NCBI RefSeq assembly: GCF_004761875.1
Contig: NZ_SJEY01000001.1
Span: forward strand, 658,520-722,519
Reading direction: 5' to 3'
DNA length: 64,000 bases
Origin: Roseovarius aestuariivivens
GTDB lineage: Bacteria; Pseudomonadota; Alphaproteobacteria; Rhodobacterales; Rhodobacteraceae
Shown here in pieces: positions 17,272-26,678 of this stretch; position 1 is the stretch's first letter; the number at the start of each line of letters is the position of its first letter. Below the pieces are notes generated by a model. It was given only the letters and a program-made list of their open reading frames with translations. It was not told where the DNA came from and searched no databases. A program made the translations under genes and the position numbers.

Positions 17272-18243
17272 TCAGCCTTCGTAGGCGTCCAGAAGCTGTT
17301 GTCCGGTCTCTCCGGCGTTTTCCTTCCACGTGTCGAGCATCTGCGCGCCGATGTCCCGCAGACCTTGGGTCAGTTCCTCGGACGGCTCGGCCACGGTGAT
17401 ACCGTTTTCCTTCAGGACCTTGGTCATCTCGGCGGCTTCCGACTTGCTCATTTCCCAGCCCCGTGTTTCGGCGGCTTTGGCGGCTTCGAGGACGGCGTTC
17501 TGCGTGTCTTCGTCCAAGCGGCGAAAGGCCCGCTTGTTAACTACGACGATGTTCTTCGGAATCCACGCCTGAATGTCGGTGTAATGCGACAGGAAATCCC
17601 ACGCCTTGGAGTTCACGCCAGTCGAGGGCGAGGTGATCATCGCCTCGACGCGCCCGGTGCTGAATGCCTGCGGAATGTCGGGCACTTCCACCTGCGTCGG
17701 TGCGGCGCCTGCAAGACTCGCGAACTGCTCCAGCGTGGCATTGTAGGTGCGGAACTTGAGACCCGCCAGATCATCGACGGACGTGATTTCCTTGGTTGTG
17801 TAAAGCCCCTGCGGCGGCCACGGCACGGCATAAAGCGGCATCAGACCCTGTTCGTCCAGAAGCGCGGTGATCACATCCTCCTGTGCGGCCCAGAGCGCTT
17901 GGGCCTCGTCGTAGCTGGTGGCGAGGAAAGGGAGGGAATCCGCCCCGAATACCGGATCTTCATTCGCAAGCAAAGACAGGAAGAACTCACCGATTGGCAC
18001 CTGCCCGCCGCGTACAGCCCGGCTGATCTCGGGGTGCTTGAAGAGCGATCCTGCGGAATGGATCTTGATCGCCAGATTGCCGCCGGTCGCCTCTTCAACG
18101 TCCTTGGCGAATTCCGCGATATTGACCGTGTGGAACGTGGCATCCGGGTAGGGCGTGGGCATGTCCCACGTTTCTGCCTTGGCCGGAAGGGCCAGTGCCG
18201 CAAATGCGATCGCCGCACCACCCAATGTTTGCATCATAGTCAT
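17272..18243 (-). CDS. dctP: TRAP transporter solute-binding protein (DctP family)
   Basis: Periplasmic receptor of the TRAP system. A signal peptide ends at LPAKA|E (about residue 23). The mature protein has the DctP features FHTVNIAEFAKDVEEATGG, FRTYNATLEQFASLAGAAP, and QAFSTGRVEAMITSP. The Arg of KFRTYN occupies the position that normally salt-bridges a substrate carboxylate, so an organic acid ligand is likely; the pxp genes make 5-oxoproline the best guess. The ATG at 18243 sits 6 nt after GGGAGAA; a GTG at 18246 is also possible. Confidence 0.93.
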   Translation of the reverse strand: MTMMQTLGGAAIAFAALALPAKAETWDMPTPYPDATFHTVNIAEFAKDVEEATGGNLAIKIHSAGSLFKHPEISRAVRGGQVPIGEFFLSLLANEDPVFGADSLPFLATSYDEAQALWAAQEDVITALLDEQGLMPLYAVPWPPQGLYTTKEITSVDDLAGLKFRTYNATLEQFASLAGAAPTQVEVPDIPQAFSTGRVEAMITSPSTGVNSKAWDFLSHYTDIQAWIPKNIVVVNKRAFRRLDEDTQNAVLEAAKAAETRGWEMSKSEAAEMTKVLKENGITVAEPSEELTQGLRDIGAQMLDTWKENAGETGQQLLDAYEG

Positions 18244-18280
18244 CACATTTCTCCCTGCGAGTTATAAAACTACGGATTAT

Positions 18281-18317
18281 TTGCAATACGTTTGCAATTC
18301 GTCAACGTTTTGTCAAG
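18281..18317 (-). promoter_or_regulatory. 11-bp tandem repeats upstream of dctP (candidate operator)
   Basis: Two near-identical 11-mers, TTGCAATACGT and TTGCAATTCGT, lie head to tail at 18281-18302. They are followed by GTCAA boxes at 18301 and 18312, also 11 bp apart. The array is about 40-75 nt upstream of dctP, in the gap shared with the divergent regulator. Spacing of one helical turn suggests binding of a regulator on one face of the DNA. Confidence 0.5.
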
Positions 18318-18465
18318 TTTGCTATGTAGTGAACATCTCGTTCGCGCGGTTCTTGCTTCAGAAGACCGGCCGTCTGGCCTCAAACTCGGGGAATTGTGCG
18401 ATGGCTTAGGATATGAAAAAGTCAATGAAATCCCAGCGTTTCGCTAACAATAAATAGGCAGCATC

Positions 18466-18987
18466 ATGGAAAAAACCCAACCGGAAAACCGCCGCATCGT
18501 GTCGTCGCGCCATCTTGCCGAAGGCGAGGGCTGGGAGTTGTCGGAATTCGAATTCGGCCTGATCATCGCGTACAACGCGTTTTCCCGCTGGATGACGCGC
18601 TGCATGGCCGCGGCCGGGCAGGGCGAGCTTAACCCGCTCGATATCCTGATTCTGCACAACACCAATCACCGCAACCGCGACAAGCGCCTGTCGGACATCT
18701 GTTTTCTGCTCAATATCGAGGACACGCACACCGTCAATTACGCGCTGCGCAAGTTGTCCAAGGCCGGTCTCATCGTCTCTGAAAAGCGCGGAAAGGAAGT
18801 TTTCTACCGCACCTCCGACGACGGCAGCGCGCTCTGCGAATCGTACCGCGACGTGCGAAGGCAATGTCTCTTGGATGCGTCCGGCGGCACCGGTCTCGCG
18901 GGCGAGGAACTGCGTGATATCGCCCGCATCTTACGGGGATTGTCCGGCCAATACGATCAGGCCAGCCGCGCGGCGGCATCCCTCTGA
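18466..18987 (+). CDS. Winged-helix MarR-type transcriptional regulator
   Basis: A 173-residue regulator. Residues about 45-120 form a MarR-like winged helix: LNPLDILILHNTNHRNRDKR, then DICFLLNIEDTHTVNYALRKLSKAGLIVSEK, then KEVFYRTSDDG. The N-terminal part FEFGLIIAYNAFSRWMTRCM is a dimerisation-type helix. The gene diverges from the dctPQM-pxpBCA operon and is the obvious candidate to control it through the shared gap, by analogy with other pxp or TRAP loci. The inducer is not known. Confidence 0.82.
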   Translation: MEKTQPENRRIVSSRHLAEGEGWELSEFEFGLIIAYNAFSRWMTRCMAAAGQGELNPLDILILHNTNHRNRDKRLSDICFLLNIEDTHTVNYALRKLSKAGLIVSEKRGKEVFYRTSDDGSALCESYRDVRRQCLLDASGGTGLAGEELRDIARILRGLSGQYDQASRAAASL

Positions 18988-19661
18988 GAAGGCAAGGCGG
19001 TTTCCCGATTGGTCTGATTGCGACGAGGACGGGAGAGCAACCACAACAGGATCGAGCGGCTACGTATCTTCGCATTCGGCACAAGTCAGACCTTCATGTT
19101 CAGCGCTGCTAATGGCCGAATAGAGCCCAAAGTGGAATTGCTCGGCTGCTATTGCTCGCAGATGCAGCAATTACATCGACCGGTGAGGTTAGCCATGATG
19201 CAGCAAGAATAGCTGACATTCATTCGAAATGCAGTGAGCTTTCCGGTATCGATGTCCGAGCTTCGGACGAAGCAGGCCTTTGCCTTTGAGACGCCAACTG
19301 GTGCTTCCGGCGCTTGGCGCCAGCACCGGGTTCGAATCTCCGGATCCGTGAAGGCTGGTCCTCTCCATGATGAAGTTCCCTCGGGAAGACACTGTTATGG
19401 CCTATTTTGACCGGGGCTATGACCCAAGCGCGAATGTGCTTTGCAGGTTATGTCAAAAATGGTCCTGTCCGACCGCCTGCGCAATGCAGTTGCTGGCTTT
19501 TTGAAAGTCGACCCCGCTTAGGTGAGGTCTGCAGAAAAGCTACCATTGTCCGACATTGCCAAATCTTTGGACGAATATGGACACGTTTTGATCACAATAG
19601 CGCTTCAACCTTAGAGTGTTCGTGCGAGTGTTTTGAGTTTCTTTGAAGTTTTCCAGAAACT
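18988..19661. other. Gene-poor gap before the kinase cluster
   Basis: No convincing gene on either strand; open frames here lack ribosome sites and coding character. The gap contains one copy of an interspersed repeat (listed separately) and a T-arm-like string GGTTCGAATC at about 19308 that does not belong to a foldable tRNA. It marks the change from the high-GC pyroglutamate locus to the visibly lower-GC kinase/GTPase cluster, as expected at an insertion boundary. Confidence 0.5.
19152..19285 (+). repeat. Roseobacter-type interspersed repeat, copy A
   Basis: Aligns along its length with 51446-51580: CTCGCAGATGCAGCA, ATCGACCGG, a GCAGCAAGAA block, AAAACGCAG/GAAATGCAG, then GATGTCCG and GCGGAC/TCGGAC in the same order and spacing. 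The copies have diverged and are non-coding. Confidence 0.65.
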
Positions 19662-21038
19662 TTGGGCAGAGTTGACGTGAAAAACACCGCGACCAATCTG
19701 AGTGACTGCGACTTCGACTGGCTTTCGCCGGGCCACACATTGCTCTACGGGCAATACAAGATCGAACAACACTTGATCGGGGGTGGGTTCGGCATGACTT
19801 ATCTCGCTCGCGACAGCCTTGATCGGATCGTCGTCATCAAGGAATGCTTTCCCAGCACGATCTGTCGCCGAGTGAACGGCGAAGTAAGACCACATAAAAT
19901 CGAGCATCAGGAACCGTTCCAGAAAGTGATCCTCAGTTTCCTGCGCGAAGCCTTGCGCATGGCCAAGTTCGACCACCCGAACATCGTAAAGGTCCATCAG
20001 GTTTTCCAAGAAAACAATACTGCGTATATCGCAATGGATTTCGTGGATGGTATGGACCTGCTCACAATGCTGGAGGTCGATCCCGGTCGTATCACCGACG
20101 CGATGATTGAAACTCTTCTTCGCGATACGTTGAGTGCACTGGACTATGTACATGGGATGGGAATGCTCCACCGCGACATTTCCCCCGACAATCTTCTGAC
20201 TGATGCAAACGATAAGCTGACCATCATAGATTTCGGTGCCGCCCGGGAGGAAATCAAACCTCAAACACGCGCGCACTCATATGTCATGGCGGTAAAGGAC
20301 GGATACTCGCCGCATGAATTCTACTACACTGACGGCGAGCAGAAACCTTCGAGCGATATCTATTCGGTCGGGGCGACTTTTTACCACCTGATCACGGGCA
20401 GCCCGCCCCCCGATTGTCAAAAGCGTGTTGCCGCTTTGACGTCGGATATGCCGGATCCTTACAAGCCGCTTGTGGATGGGAACTGGGCCTTTGACGCCGC
20501 GTTTCTAAGTGCCATCGACAAAGCGCTTTTTGTTCCCCAAAAGGACCGCTTCGAGAGTGCGCAGGCTTGGCTCGACCACCTGGACAACGCGCAGCCAAAC
20601 TCCAGTACTGTTGCGGACGATGCCTCTTCCGAAATGGCTGAGTCAGCTTTCGATACGCCTGCGCACCCCATCGCAGTGACCTCTTCGCCGCCCCAGAAAG
20701 ACACCGAAGTGGAGGTAGAGCTCGCTTTGGATATTTCGTCTCTCGTGCAAGACACCAACACAAAACTCAAAGCGCCCCAGCCTAAGGAACAGATCAATTC
20801 TGTCCCGGAGGTGAATGAAAAGCCTGCTCCACTTGTAGATATCTTCGGTCAGCCGATCGAAGACCTAGAAAAATGGCTGAAAGAGCAAGACGAAAAGCCA
20901 TGGCGCAAACGCGCCCTCGCCGCATCGGACTCCGTCACCCAGGAACAGCCAGAGCATGCATATGCAGAAGCCTCTGAACCCAGGCTTTTGCGCTTGTTTC
21001 GGAAGCTTTCGAGAATGCGGCACGGCGCCACCACATAG
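19662..21038 (+). CDS. Ser/Thr protein kinase (Hanks type), soluble
   Basis: Cytoplasmic eukaryotic-like kinase. The Gly loop GGGFGMTYLAR is at 40-50, catalytic Lys60 in VVIK, and the catalytic loop HRDISPDN at 170-177 has the HRD Asp and the Asn. The DFG triad is at 190-192. The activation segment reaches GYSPHEFY, where the usual APE is altered. Residues about 300-458 are a low-complexity acidic/Ala/Pro tail that could be phosphorylated, with no membrane helix. The first gene of the cluster, followed 24 nt later by an FHA protein and then a PP2C phosphatase. The start is uncertain: TTG 19662 or GTG 19677, neither with a clear ribosome site. Confidence 0.92.
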   Translation: MGRVDVKNTATNLSDCDFDWLSPGHTLLYGQYKIEQHLIGGGFGMTYLARDSLDRIVVIKECFPSTICRRVNGEVRPHKIEHQEPFQKVILSFLREALRMAKFDHPNIVKVHQVFQENNTAYIAMDFVDGMDLLTMLEVDPGRITDAMIETLLRDTLSALDYVHGMGMLHRDISPDNLLTDANDKLTIIDFGAAREEIKPQTRAHSYVMAVKDGYSPHEFYYTDGEQKPSSDIYSVGATFYHLITGSPPPDCQKRVAALTSDMPDPYKPLVDGNWAFDAAFLSAIDKALFVPQKDRFESAQAWLDHLDNAQPNSSTVADDASSEMAESAFDTPAHPIAVTSSPPQKDTEVEVELALDISSLVQDTNTKLKAPQPKEQINSVPEVNEKPAPLVDIFGQPIEDLEKWLKEQDEKPWRKRALAASDSVTQEQPEHAYAEASEPRLLRLFRKLSRMRHGATT

Positions 21039-21062
21039 GCAAATGGACCGAAAGGAAGCAGT

Positions 21063-22322
21063 ATGAAATTCATTCGAGATATCATCAGCGAAAAGCGCTG
21101 GATGGATCCGCACCTTAATGAGAAGTCCTTGGTCCCTGTCCCGGAGAACGAACCTGCACTGTCTGCGAGTTCGTATGGCAACTCCATCGCGGAACTCGAG
21201 ACCGGCATGGTTGAAGCTAGTGAAAATCAATCCGATACAAAGGCGCACGAGCCGCTTAACGAGGATCATGACGGTAGCGCCAGAGGCATGGGTGTAAGCG
21301 ACGAATTCGCAAACTTCTTTGACGAAAGCGAAGAGCCGGATGATTTCGAGGATTTTTTTGAGGACGCCGAGCCGGAAGTAAAAGCATGGCACGCGCCGGT
21401 CAGTTCCGATTCCGAGCATACGGAGGCGACCGAGGCCGAAAAGTCCGATGAAGCTGCCCCGGAAGCGGACCAAGAGGCCCTCTTGCCAAACCGCAAGGAT
21501 CAGGCCCAGCGCGACTTCGACGGGAAAGACTACTCTCTGTTCGAGGTATTTCGGGAAGAGGGCATAACCGACGAACAAGTTGGGTCAGAAGCGGAAAGCC
21601 CGGACCAATCAGCATCCCTGACGACTCTCGATCATCTCCAGAAAGAGCAGGCCCCAGAAGATGATACCGCCACTGTAGCACCGCCACCGCCGGAGAGTTC
21701 CGCTTGGCCGCCGCAATCCACGCAACTGAACGCAGAATCTTCAGAGGCACAATCAGCGGCTCAATCTGCGTCAGCGCCAACCGGGAACATGCCGGAGCGC
21801 GTCGAGGTCCCGCAGCCTGCCGTTGGCCGCGGCGCGAGCCGACACGGACGTGTCAAGACCAGATTGTTGGGCTTCAACACAGCGATGGAAACCGACACTG
21901 ACCCGATGGCGGAGAACGGACAGGCCAGTGCAGCGCCCTACACTTCGTTCCCGGTCGGGTGGCTTATTGTCGTCGAGGGCGCAGGCCGAGGTTCTGCTTT
22001 CACGCTTTTCCAAGGTGTCAGCACCATCGGACGCGGTGAAGGCCAGACGGTGCGCCTCGATTTCGGGGACAACAGCATCTCGCGAGAGAACCATGCTTCA
22101 ATCGCCTATGACGCCAAGCGACAAGAGTTCTACATCGGCCACGGCGGCAAGGCAAACATCGTGCGCCGAAACGACCGGCCCGTGCTGAGCACGGAGGAGC
22201 TGGCGGCAGGTGATCTCATAACCATCGGGGAAACGACTCTGCATTTTGTCCCCTTTTGCTCCCCGGACTTTTCTTGGGAACAGAACAACGAAGCGGTGCA
22301 AGCCCATGCACAGCAGGGCTAA
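21063..22322 (+). CDS. FHA-domain protein with long acidic N-terminal region
   Basis: Predicted phospho-threonine reader. Residues 1-280 are disordered, rich in Glu/Asp/Ser/Ala with FANFFDESEEPDDFEDFFEDAEPE, and look like a kinase substrate. The FHA domain spans about 298-405: FTLFQGVSTIGRGEGQTVRL, then NSISRENHASIAYD with the conserved Arg and the Ser/His pair, and ITIGETTLHF at the end. It would bind a phosphorylated partner made by the kinase just upstream and be reset by the PP2C that overlaps its 3' end by 17 nt. Similar kinase-FHA-phosphatase triads regulate type VI secretion, but no such genes are near. Confidence 0.88.
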   Translation: MKFIRDIISEKRWMDPHLNEKSLVPVPENEPALSASSYGNSIAELETGMVEASENQSDTKAHEPLNEDHDGSARGMGVSDEFANFFDESEEPDDFEDFFEDAEPEVKAWHAPVSSDSEHTEATEAEKSDEAAPEADQEALLPNRKDQAQRDFDGKDYSLFEVFREEGITDEQVGSEAESPDQSASLTTLDHLQKEQAPEDDTATVAPPPPESSAWPPQSTQLNAESSEAQSAAQSASAPTGNMPERVEVPQPAVGRGASRHGRVKTRLLGFNTAMETDTDPMAENGQASAAPYTSFPVGWLIVVEGAGRGSAFTLFQGVSTIGRGEGQTVRLDFGDNSISRENHASIAYDAKRQEFYIGHGGKANIVRRNDRPVLSTEELAAGDLITIGETTLHFVPFCSPDFSWEQNNEAVQAHAQQG

Positions 22323-23217
22323 TCTCGTCTTCGACACCGCGATGGTCACCGATCTGGGCCGCCGCGAACGTCAGGAGGATGCACTTGCGTCGGATTTTCC
22401 GTTCGGTCAGCCGTTCGGCTTTGTTGTCCTCGCGGATGGCATGGGCGGCCACGCGGCCGGAGATATCGCAAGCAAGATCGTGGTCACCGAAGTCTTCAGT
22501 GAACTGAAACTGCAATCGGGTGATCCGGAACTACTTGAGGCGCGCATTGGAGAGGTTCTCAAGGGTGCGGCTCGCAACGCCAATGACTGCATCCATCACT
22601 ACGTTCGCCAACAACCCAAGGCGCGGGGCATGGGCGCTACATTGCTTGCATCTGTGCTTGTGGAAAACCGCCTATATTGGGTTTCGGTCGGAGATTCCCC
22701 TCTTTATCTTTTTCGCGACGGGACCCTGACACGTCTTAACGAAAACCACGCGCTTGCGTCGCAGATTGAATTTTTGGTGTCATCCGGGATCATGAGCCGT
22801 GCAGATGCGATACAGCATCCCGATCAAAGCTCTCTGACCTCCGTATTGATCGGTAGAGATATCGCCCAGATCGATTGTCCCGCGAAACCTTACACAATCC
22901 GGGAAGACGATATCCTGATTGCCGCGAGCGACGGGCTTCAATTCATCTCGGAAGAGCAGATCGAAGGTTTGCTGCGCTTTCAGGGAAAGAAACCTTCCGA
23001 CGAAATCTGCGCGACGTTGACCCAGGAAATAAAGAAGCTCGACGATCCATGCCAGGACAACCTGTCGCTTTGCGTCATAAAGGTGACGAGCGAGGCGTCT
23101 CTAGCAAATGCCCGTGAAGACAAGGAAATCTTTACGCGTTCCAAGGACGAGAAAGGCGAAACCATTACGATCATGACCCGCTTCAGGCGCTCAAAGAACG
23201 CGGTCAGACAAGTATGA
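22306..23217 (+). CDS. PP2C-family protein Ser/Thr phosphatase
   Basis: Metal-dependent phosphatase predicted to oppose the upstream kinase. The ATG at 22306 is preferred; a longer open frame lies inside the FHA gene. Motifs in order are GRRERQEDA with the first metal Asp/Glu (about residue 25), VLADGMGGHAAGD (44-52), ATLLASVLVENRLYWVSVGDSPLYLFRDG, LIAASDGLQF, and DNLSL near the C-terminus, so the metal-binding Asp residues are all present. It is soluble, 303 aa, and lies 13 nt before the next gene. Confidence 0.92.
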   Translation: MHSRANLVFDTAMVTDLGRRERQEDALASDFPFGQPFGFVVLADGMGGHAAGDIASKIVVTEVFSELKLQSGDPELLEARIGEVLKGAARNANDCIHHYVRQQPKARGMGATLLASVLVENRLYWVSVGDSPLYLFRDGTLTRLNENHALASQIEFLVSSGIMSRADAIQHPDQSSLTSVLIGRDIAQIDCPAKPYTIREDDILIAASDGLQFISEEQIEGLLRFQGKKPSDEICATLTQEIKKLDDPCQDNLSLCVIKVTSEASLANAREDKEIFTRSKDEKGETITIMTRFRRSKNAVRQV

Positions 23218-23230
23218 TGCGGGGCTTCTA

Positions 23231-24484
23231 GTGAACAGCGCAGAACAAGTTAATCCTGTCATTGACGAGCTTGAACGTGTGCTTGGTCAAGACGACCTGC
23301 CGCCACCTTATCACCGTTGCGGCGCGCGTCTCTTGGGGCTTCTGAAGAGACCTGTGCAGGTCGTGGTCACGGGTCTTGCAGGCAGCGGCAAATCCAGGCT
23401 GATCGAGATGATGGTCGCTCGACCTGAAATCGGCCAGGCGAAAAGCGTGCCGGTCTTCGAGCTTACCTATGGTGAAACCGAGCAGGCCTTGATCGAACGC
23501 GCAGACGGCTCGGTGTCTTCTACCGCTGGCCTGCTGAAGTATTGCAGAATTCCCGAAGATGCCGTGCGCGCGCGCCAAGAGTTGCCGGACCCTCGGCTGA
23601 TCCAGCAAGAGTTCGTGGAAATCGGCCTTTTTGGCACGGATGAAGAAAAGCGCTCGGCGCTCGGAGCAGCGGTTGCGCGAGCAGACCTGGTGATCTGGTG
23701 CAGTCAGGAGTTCGGCGAGGAAGAACAACATCTGTGGTCTCTCGTGCCGGATCAAATGAAGGATCATAGCGTCTTGGCCCTGACCATGGCGGAACAGCAG
23801 CTTATGCGCGGGATCCTGCAAAGCACCATTGATCGCCTGGAGCCTATCGTTGCTGACGAATTCCTCGGGCTTTTTCCGGTTGCGACGATCCAGGGCATCA
23901 CCGCACGAACCAGCGCAGAGGTCCGGGACGAGGCACTGTGGTCGTCCAGCGGCGGGAAATCACTGGAAGAGCTGGTGTCGCGTCAGATCCGGCAAGGTCG
24001 GACCGCAGATATTGATCAGGCGCGGATTTTCATGGACCGCCTTTTAACAAAGCTGCCGCAACCGGCCCTTGCGGCCAACGCCGCAGGTGTCGCGTCGCCT
24101 GTAACGCCGTTGACCAAATGCCAAGCGGTCGACGCAGCCGTTTCGGCCGCATCAAGCGACAAACACTCCTTAGTTGTACAGTCGCAGGCAATTGATCTGT
24201 TGCAACGCAACGCGATCCGGATGCTGGACGCGCTGGAGGGGTCCGAAGAGCCCGATACTGACATGGTTCTGGATGGCTGTAAGGAGGCCATCAATTCGGT
24301 GACGGATCTCCTGGGGTCCGCAGACGGAGGAGATCCGGTGACCGACTCCTTGCAGGAGAATTTAAAGGAGGGTGAAGAGATGCTCATGCTGTTCCAGCTG
24401 GAGCGCGGAGAGGATGCCGCGCTCGATGCCGTGACGCTTGTGCTCCAAATCCGCAAGGAACTCACGGAAAAGATGAGCAACTAG
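23231..24484 (+). CDS. P-loop protein, degenerate relative of the cluster's small GTPase
   Basis: Residues 48-55 are a clean Walker A (GLAGSGKS) after a hydrophobic strand (VQVVVT). The expected DxxG is replaced by EIGLFG (about 130-135), and the NKxD position reads LTMAE (184-188), so specific guanine recognition may be lost. The segment ADLVIWCSQEF (151-161) matches VDSVIWCTQAT of the small GTPase encoded at 26675, showing the two are paralogues. The C-terminal third is helical and acidic (LEGSEEPDTD, NLKEGEEML). It may be a nucleotide-binding pseudo-GTPase subunit. The GTG start is 13 nt after the phosphatase stop. Confidence 0.7.
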   Translation: MNSAEQVNPVIDELERVLGQDDLPPPYHRCGARLLGLLKRPVQVVVTGLAGSGKSRLIEMMVARPEIGQAKSVPVFELTYGETEQALIERADGSVSSTAGLLKYCRIPEDAVRARQELPDPRLIQQEFVEIGLFGTDEEKRSALGAAVARADLVIWCSQEFGEEEQHLWSLVPDQMKDHSVLALTMAEQQLMRGILQSTIDRLEPIVADEFLGLFPVATIQGITARTSAEVRDEALWSSSGGKSLEELVSRQIRQGRTADIDQARIFMDRLLTKLPQPALAANAAGVASPVTPLTKCQAVDAAVSAASSDKHSLVVQSQAIDLLQRNAIRMLDALEGSEEPDTDMVLDGCKEAINSVTDLLGSADGGDPVTDSLQENLKEGEEMLMLFQLERGEDAALDAVTLVLQIRKELTEKMSN

Positions 24485-24614
24485 ATGAAGAGGCGATCAG
24501 AGTTGCCCGAAAACGTGTGCAACTATCACCAGAACTCCTTGCCACTCGCGCACCACGCATAAGGGGCAAAACAGAGCATTGCTTTGGCAGGGCGCATACA
24601 AAAACAGGTTTAGA

Positions 24615-26678
24615 ATGAACATCGAAGCGAAAATGGAGACAGCGACGGAAATTCGGTCCACGGACGGTCCTTCCAACCTGCGGGCCGGGATGGAAGAGCT
24701 TGCTGACTTCGCGAAGGACGCAGCCGCATTAGAGGTCGCGCTGGATCAGCTAGAACTGATCACTGGCGAGGAGACGCGCAAACCGGTCCAGCGTCTCAAG
24801 AAAGACCTGGCGTCGTTCGAACCGCGTGTGACCGTCCTGGGCCAGGTCAAGGCAGGCAAGACGGCATTGATCAATTCCATCGCAGGATGGGCAGACCTGT
24901 TGCCCTCCGACGTCAACCCGTGGACGTCCGTCGTGACATCGCTGCACCTGTGCCCGGCCGAGGACCGTGGGGAAAACGGCGCCAGTTTCCGCTTCATGAC
25001 CGAGGAAGAGTGGAATCGCCTGACCAACAAGGGCGGGCGGATCGGCGAGCTTGCAAACCGCGCCGGAGCAGAAGGCGAACTCAACAAGATACGGGACCAG
25101 ATCGAAAAGATGCGCGCAAACGCCAAGGCGCGACTTGGGCGGAACTTTGAACTCCTCATGGGCCAGGAGCACGAGTACAGCTATTTCGACAAGAATCTGC
25201 TCGAACGTTACATCTGCCTCGGTGACGATTTCGATATCGGAACCCACGATGCAGTGACGGACGATCAGGGTCGCTTTGCCGATATCACCCGTTCGTCGGA
25301 GCTGTATCTTAATTGCCCGACCGTGCCGTTCCGCATGTGCATCCGCGACACGCCGGGTGTCAACGACACTTTCATGATGCGTGAGATGGTGACGATCCAG
25401 GCCCTGCGAGACAGCCGGATCTGTCTCGTGGTTCTTTCGGCCACGCAGGCTCTGACTTCGGTGGATATGGCGCTTTTGCGCATGATCTCGAACCTGAAAT
25501 CGCGTGATGTCATCATTTTCGTAAACCGGATCGACGAATTACCGGATCCCGCCGCCCAGATGGTAGAGATCGAGGAAAGCATTCGCGCGACCCTCAAGAC
25601 CAACAACGGCCCCGAGGACGCCGAACTTGTTTTCGGCAGTGCATACTGGGCCAACATGGCACTGACCGGAGAATTGGGCCGCATGCATGCGTCGAGCGCC
25701 GACGCGCTCCTGTCTTATACCAAGGCGGTGCTGGGAAGCACGACGATCGAAAAGGCGCCTTCGGACGTCATCTGGGAATTCTCCGGTTTGCCGCAGTTGA
25801 TGGCGGCCGTGTCGAAACAAGTTATCACCAATCTTGGCAAGCCCTTTCTTTCCAAGGTCGCAGCCTCCGCCACCACGATCGCAACATCGCAACAGGCCAC
25901 ACAAATCGTGAAAATCGAAGGACACGATTTTGCAAGTGATATGAGCAAGGCGGACGTTCGCGCCGAATTTGATCGGCTCGCCAAGCAGCATGTCGAAGAC
26001 CTCAACGAGAAACTGACACGGATTTTCGACAACTACAGCGACCGTGCCGATCGCGCTCATACGAATTTCATAGAGCGCGCCACGCATTCCCTTCTTGGTC
26101 ATCTTGAGACCTACGGAGACGAGCATGTGTGGGAATACGACCCTGCCGGGCTCCGCATGTTGTTGCGCTCGGCTTATTTGTCGATGGGCAATCAGGCGCG
26201 CAAATCCGCACAAGCGATCTATGAGCAAGCCGTAAACGATACGGCCCAGCTTTTTTACCGTGGGTTTGGTCCGGCTGTGGAAGGCATTCAGCTTGCAGTG
26301 CCGAGCGTGCCGCAAATCCCCTCTCCGGTGTCGCTGGGCCAGACGATCGCCCTCGACTTCAATGACAGTTGGTGGACCGCATGGTGGCGGCGCACACGCG
26401 GCTACAAGGCCTTCGCAAAAAAGTTTCGCGACCTCATCAGCGCCGAGACGGAAGACTTCATGAGCCAGATGAAATTCGCGCAGGCGGCCGACATCCGGGC
26501 CGAACTCCTCAAGGAGCTCGAAAATTACCTGGAAGAACAGCGCAGCATCCTGCTCGATCTGTCCGCTGGCCCGGACCGCAAAGGCGATGCGCAACGGCTC
26601 TCCAACGCGTCTGGAAAGGAAAATCACGGCCAGATGCTTGATGGCACACTTGAAACACTGAGACGCTACGCGACATGA
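24615..26678 (+). CDS. Dynamin-family large GTPase
   Basis: A 687-residue bacterial dynamin-like protein. The G domain has G1 GQVKAGKT (76-83), a PWTSVVTSL region with a candidate switch Thr, G3 RDTPGVND and G4 FVNRID. The remainder is long helical stalk sequence, with a Pro-rich hydrophobic patch (VPSVPQIPSPVSL) followed by a Trp-rich DSWWTAWWRR that may be a membrane-insertion paddle. Bacterial relatives fuse or remodel membranes, often as pairs. A 130-nt gap precedes it, the largest in the cluster, so an extra promoter is possible. The stop overlaps the next GTPase start by 4 nt. The ATG at 24615 is preferred over an upstream TTG. Confidence 0.88.
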   Translation: MNIEAKMETATEIRSTDGPSNLRAGMEELADFAKDAAALEVALDQLELITGEETRKPVQRLKKDLASFEPRVTVLGQVKAGKTALINSIAGWADLLPSDVNPWTSVVTSLHLCPAEDRGENGASFRFMTEEEWNRLTNKGGRIGELANRAGAEGELNKIRDQIEKMRANAKARLGRNFELLMGQEHEYSYFDKNLLERYICLGDDFDIGTHDAVTDDQGRFADITRSSELYLNCPTVPFRMCIRDTPGVNDTFMMREMVTIQALRDSRICLVVLSATQALTSVDMALLRMISNLKSRDVIIFVNRIDELPDPAAQMVEIEESIRATLKTNNGPEDAELVFGSAYWANMALTGELGRMHASSADALLSYTKAVLGSTTIEKAPSDVIWEFSGLPQLMAAVSKQVITNLGKPFLSKVAASATTIATSQQATQIVKIEGHDFASDMSKADVRAEFDRLAKQHVEDLNEKLTRIFDNYSDRADRAHTNFIERATHSLLGHLETYGDEHVWEYDPAGLRMLLRSAYLSMGNQARKSAQAIYEQAVNDTAQLFYRGFGPAVEGIQLAVPSVPQIPSPVSLGQTIALDFNDSWWTAWWRRTRGYKAFAKKFRDLISAETEDFMSQMKFAQAADIRAELLKELENYLEEQRSILLDLSAGPDRKGDAQRLSNASGKENHGQMLDGTLETLRRYAT

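Noticed and set aside
19290..19345. GGTTCGAATC string resembling a tRNA T-arm
   Set aside because: The T-stem has a mismatch, no matching acceptor stem exists about 60 nt upstream, and there is no CCA, so no tRNA can be folded.
24485..24617. Short open frames in the 130-nt gap before the dynamin-like gene
   Set aside because: One has an ATG but only 25 codons, the other lacks a usable start; more likely leader sequence.
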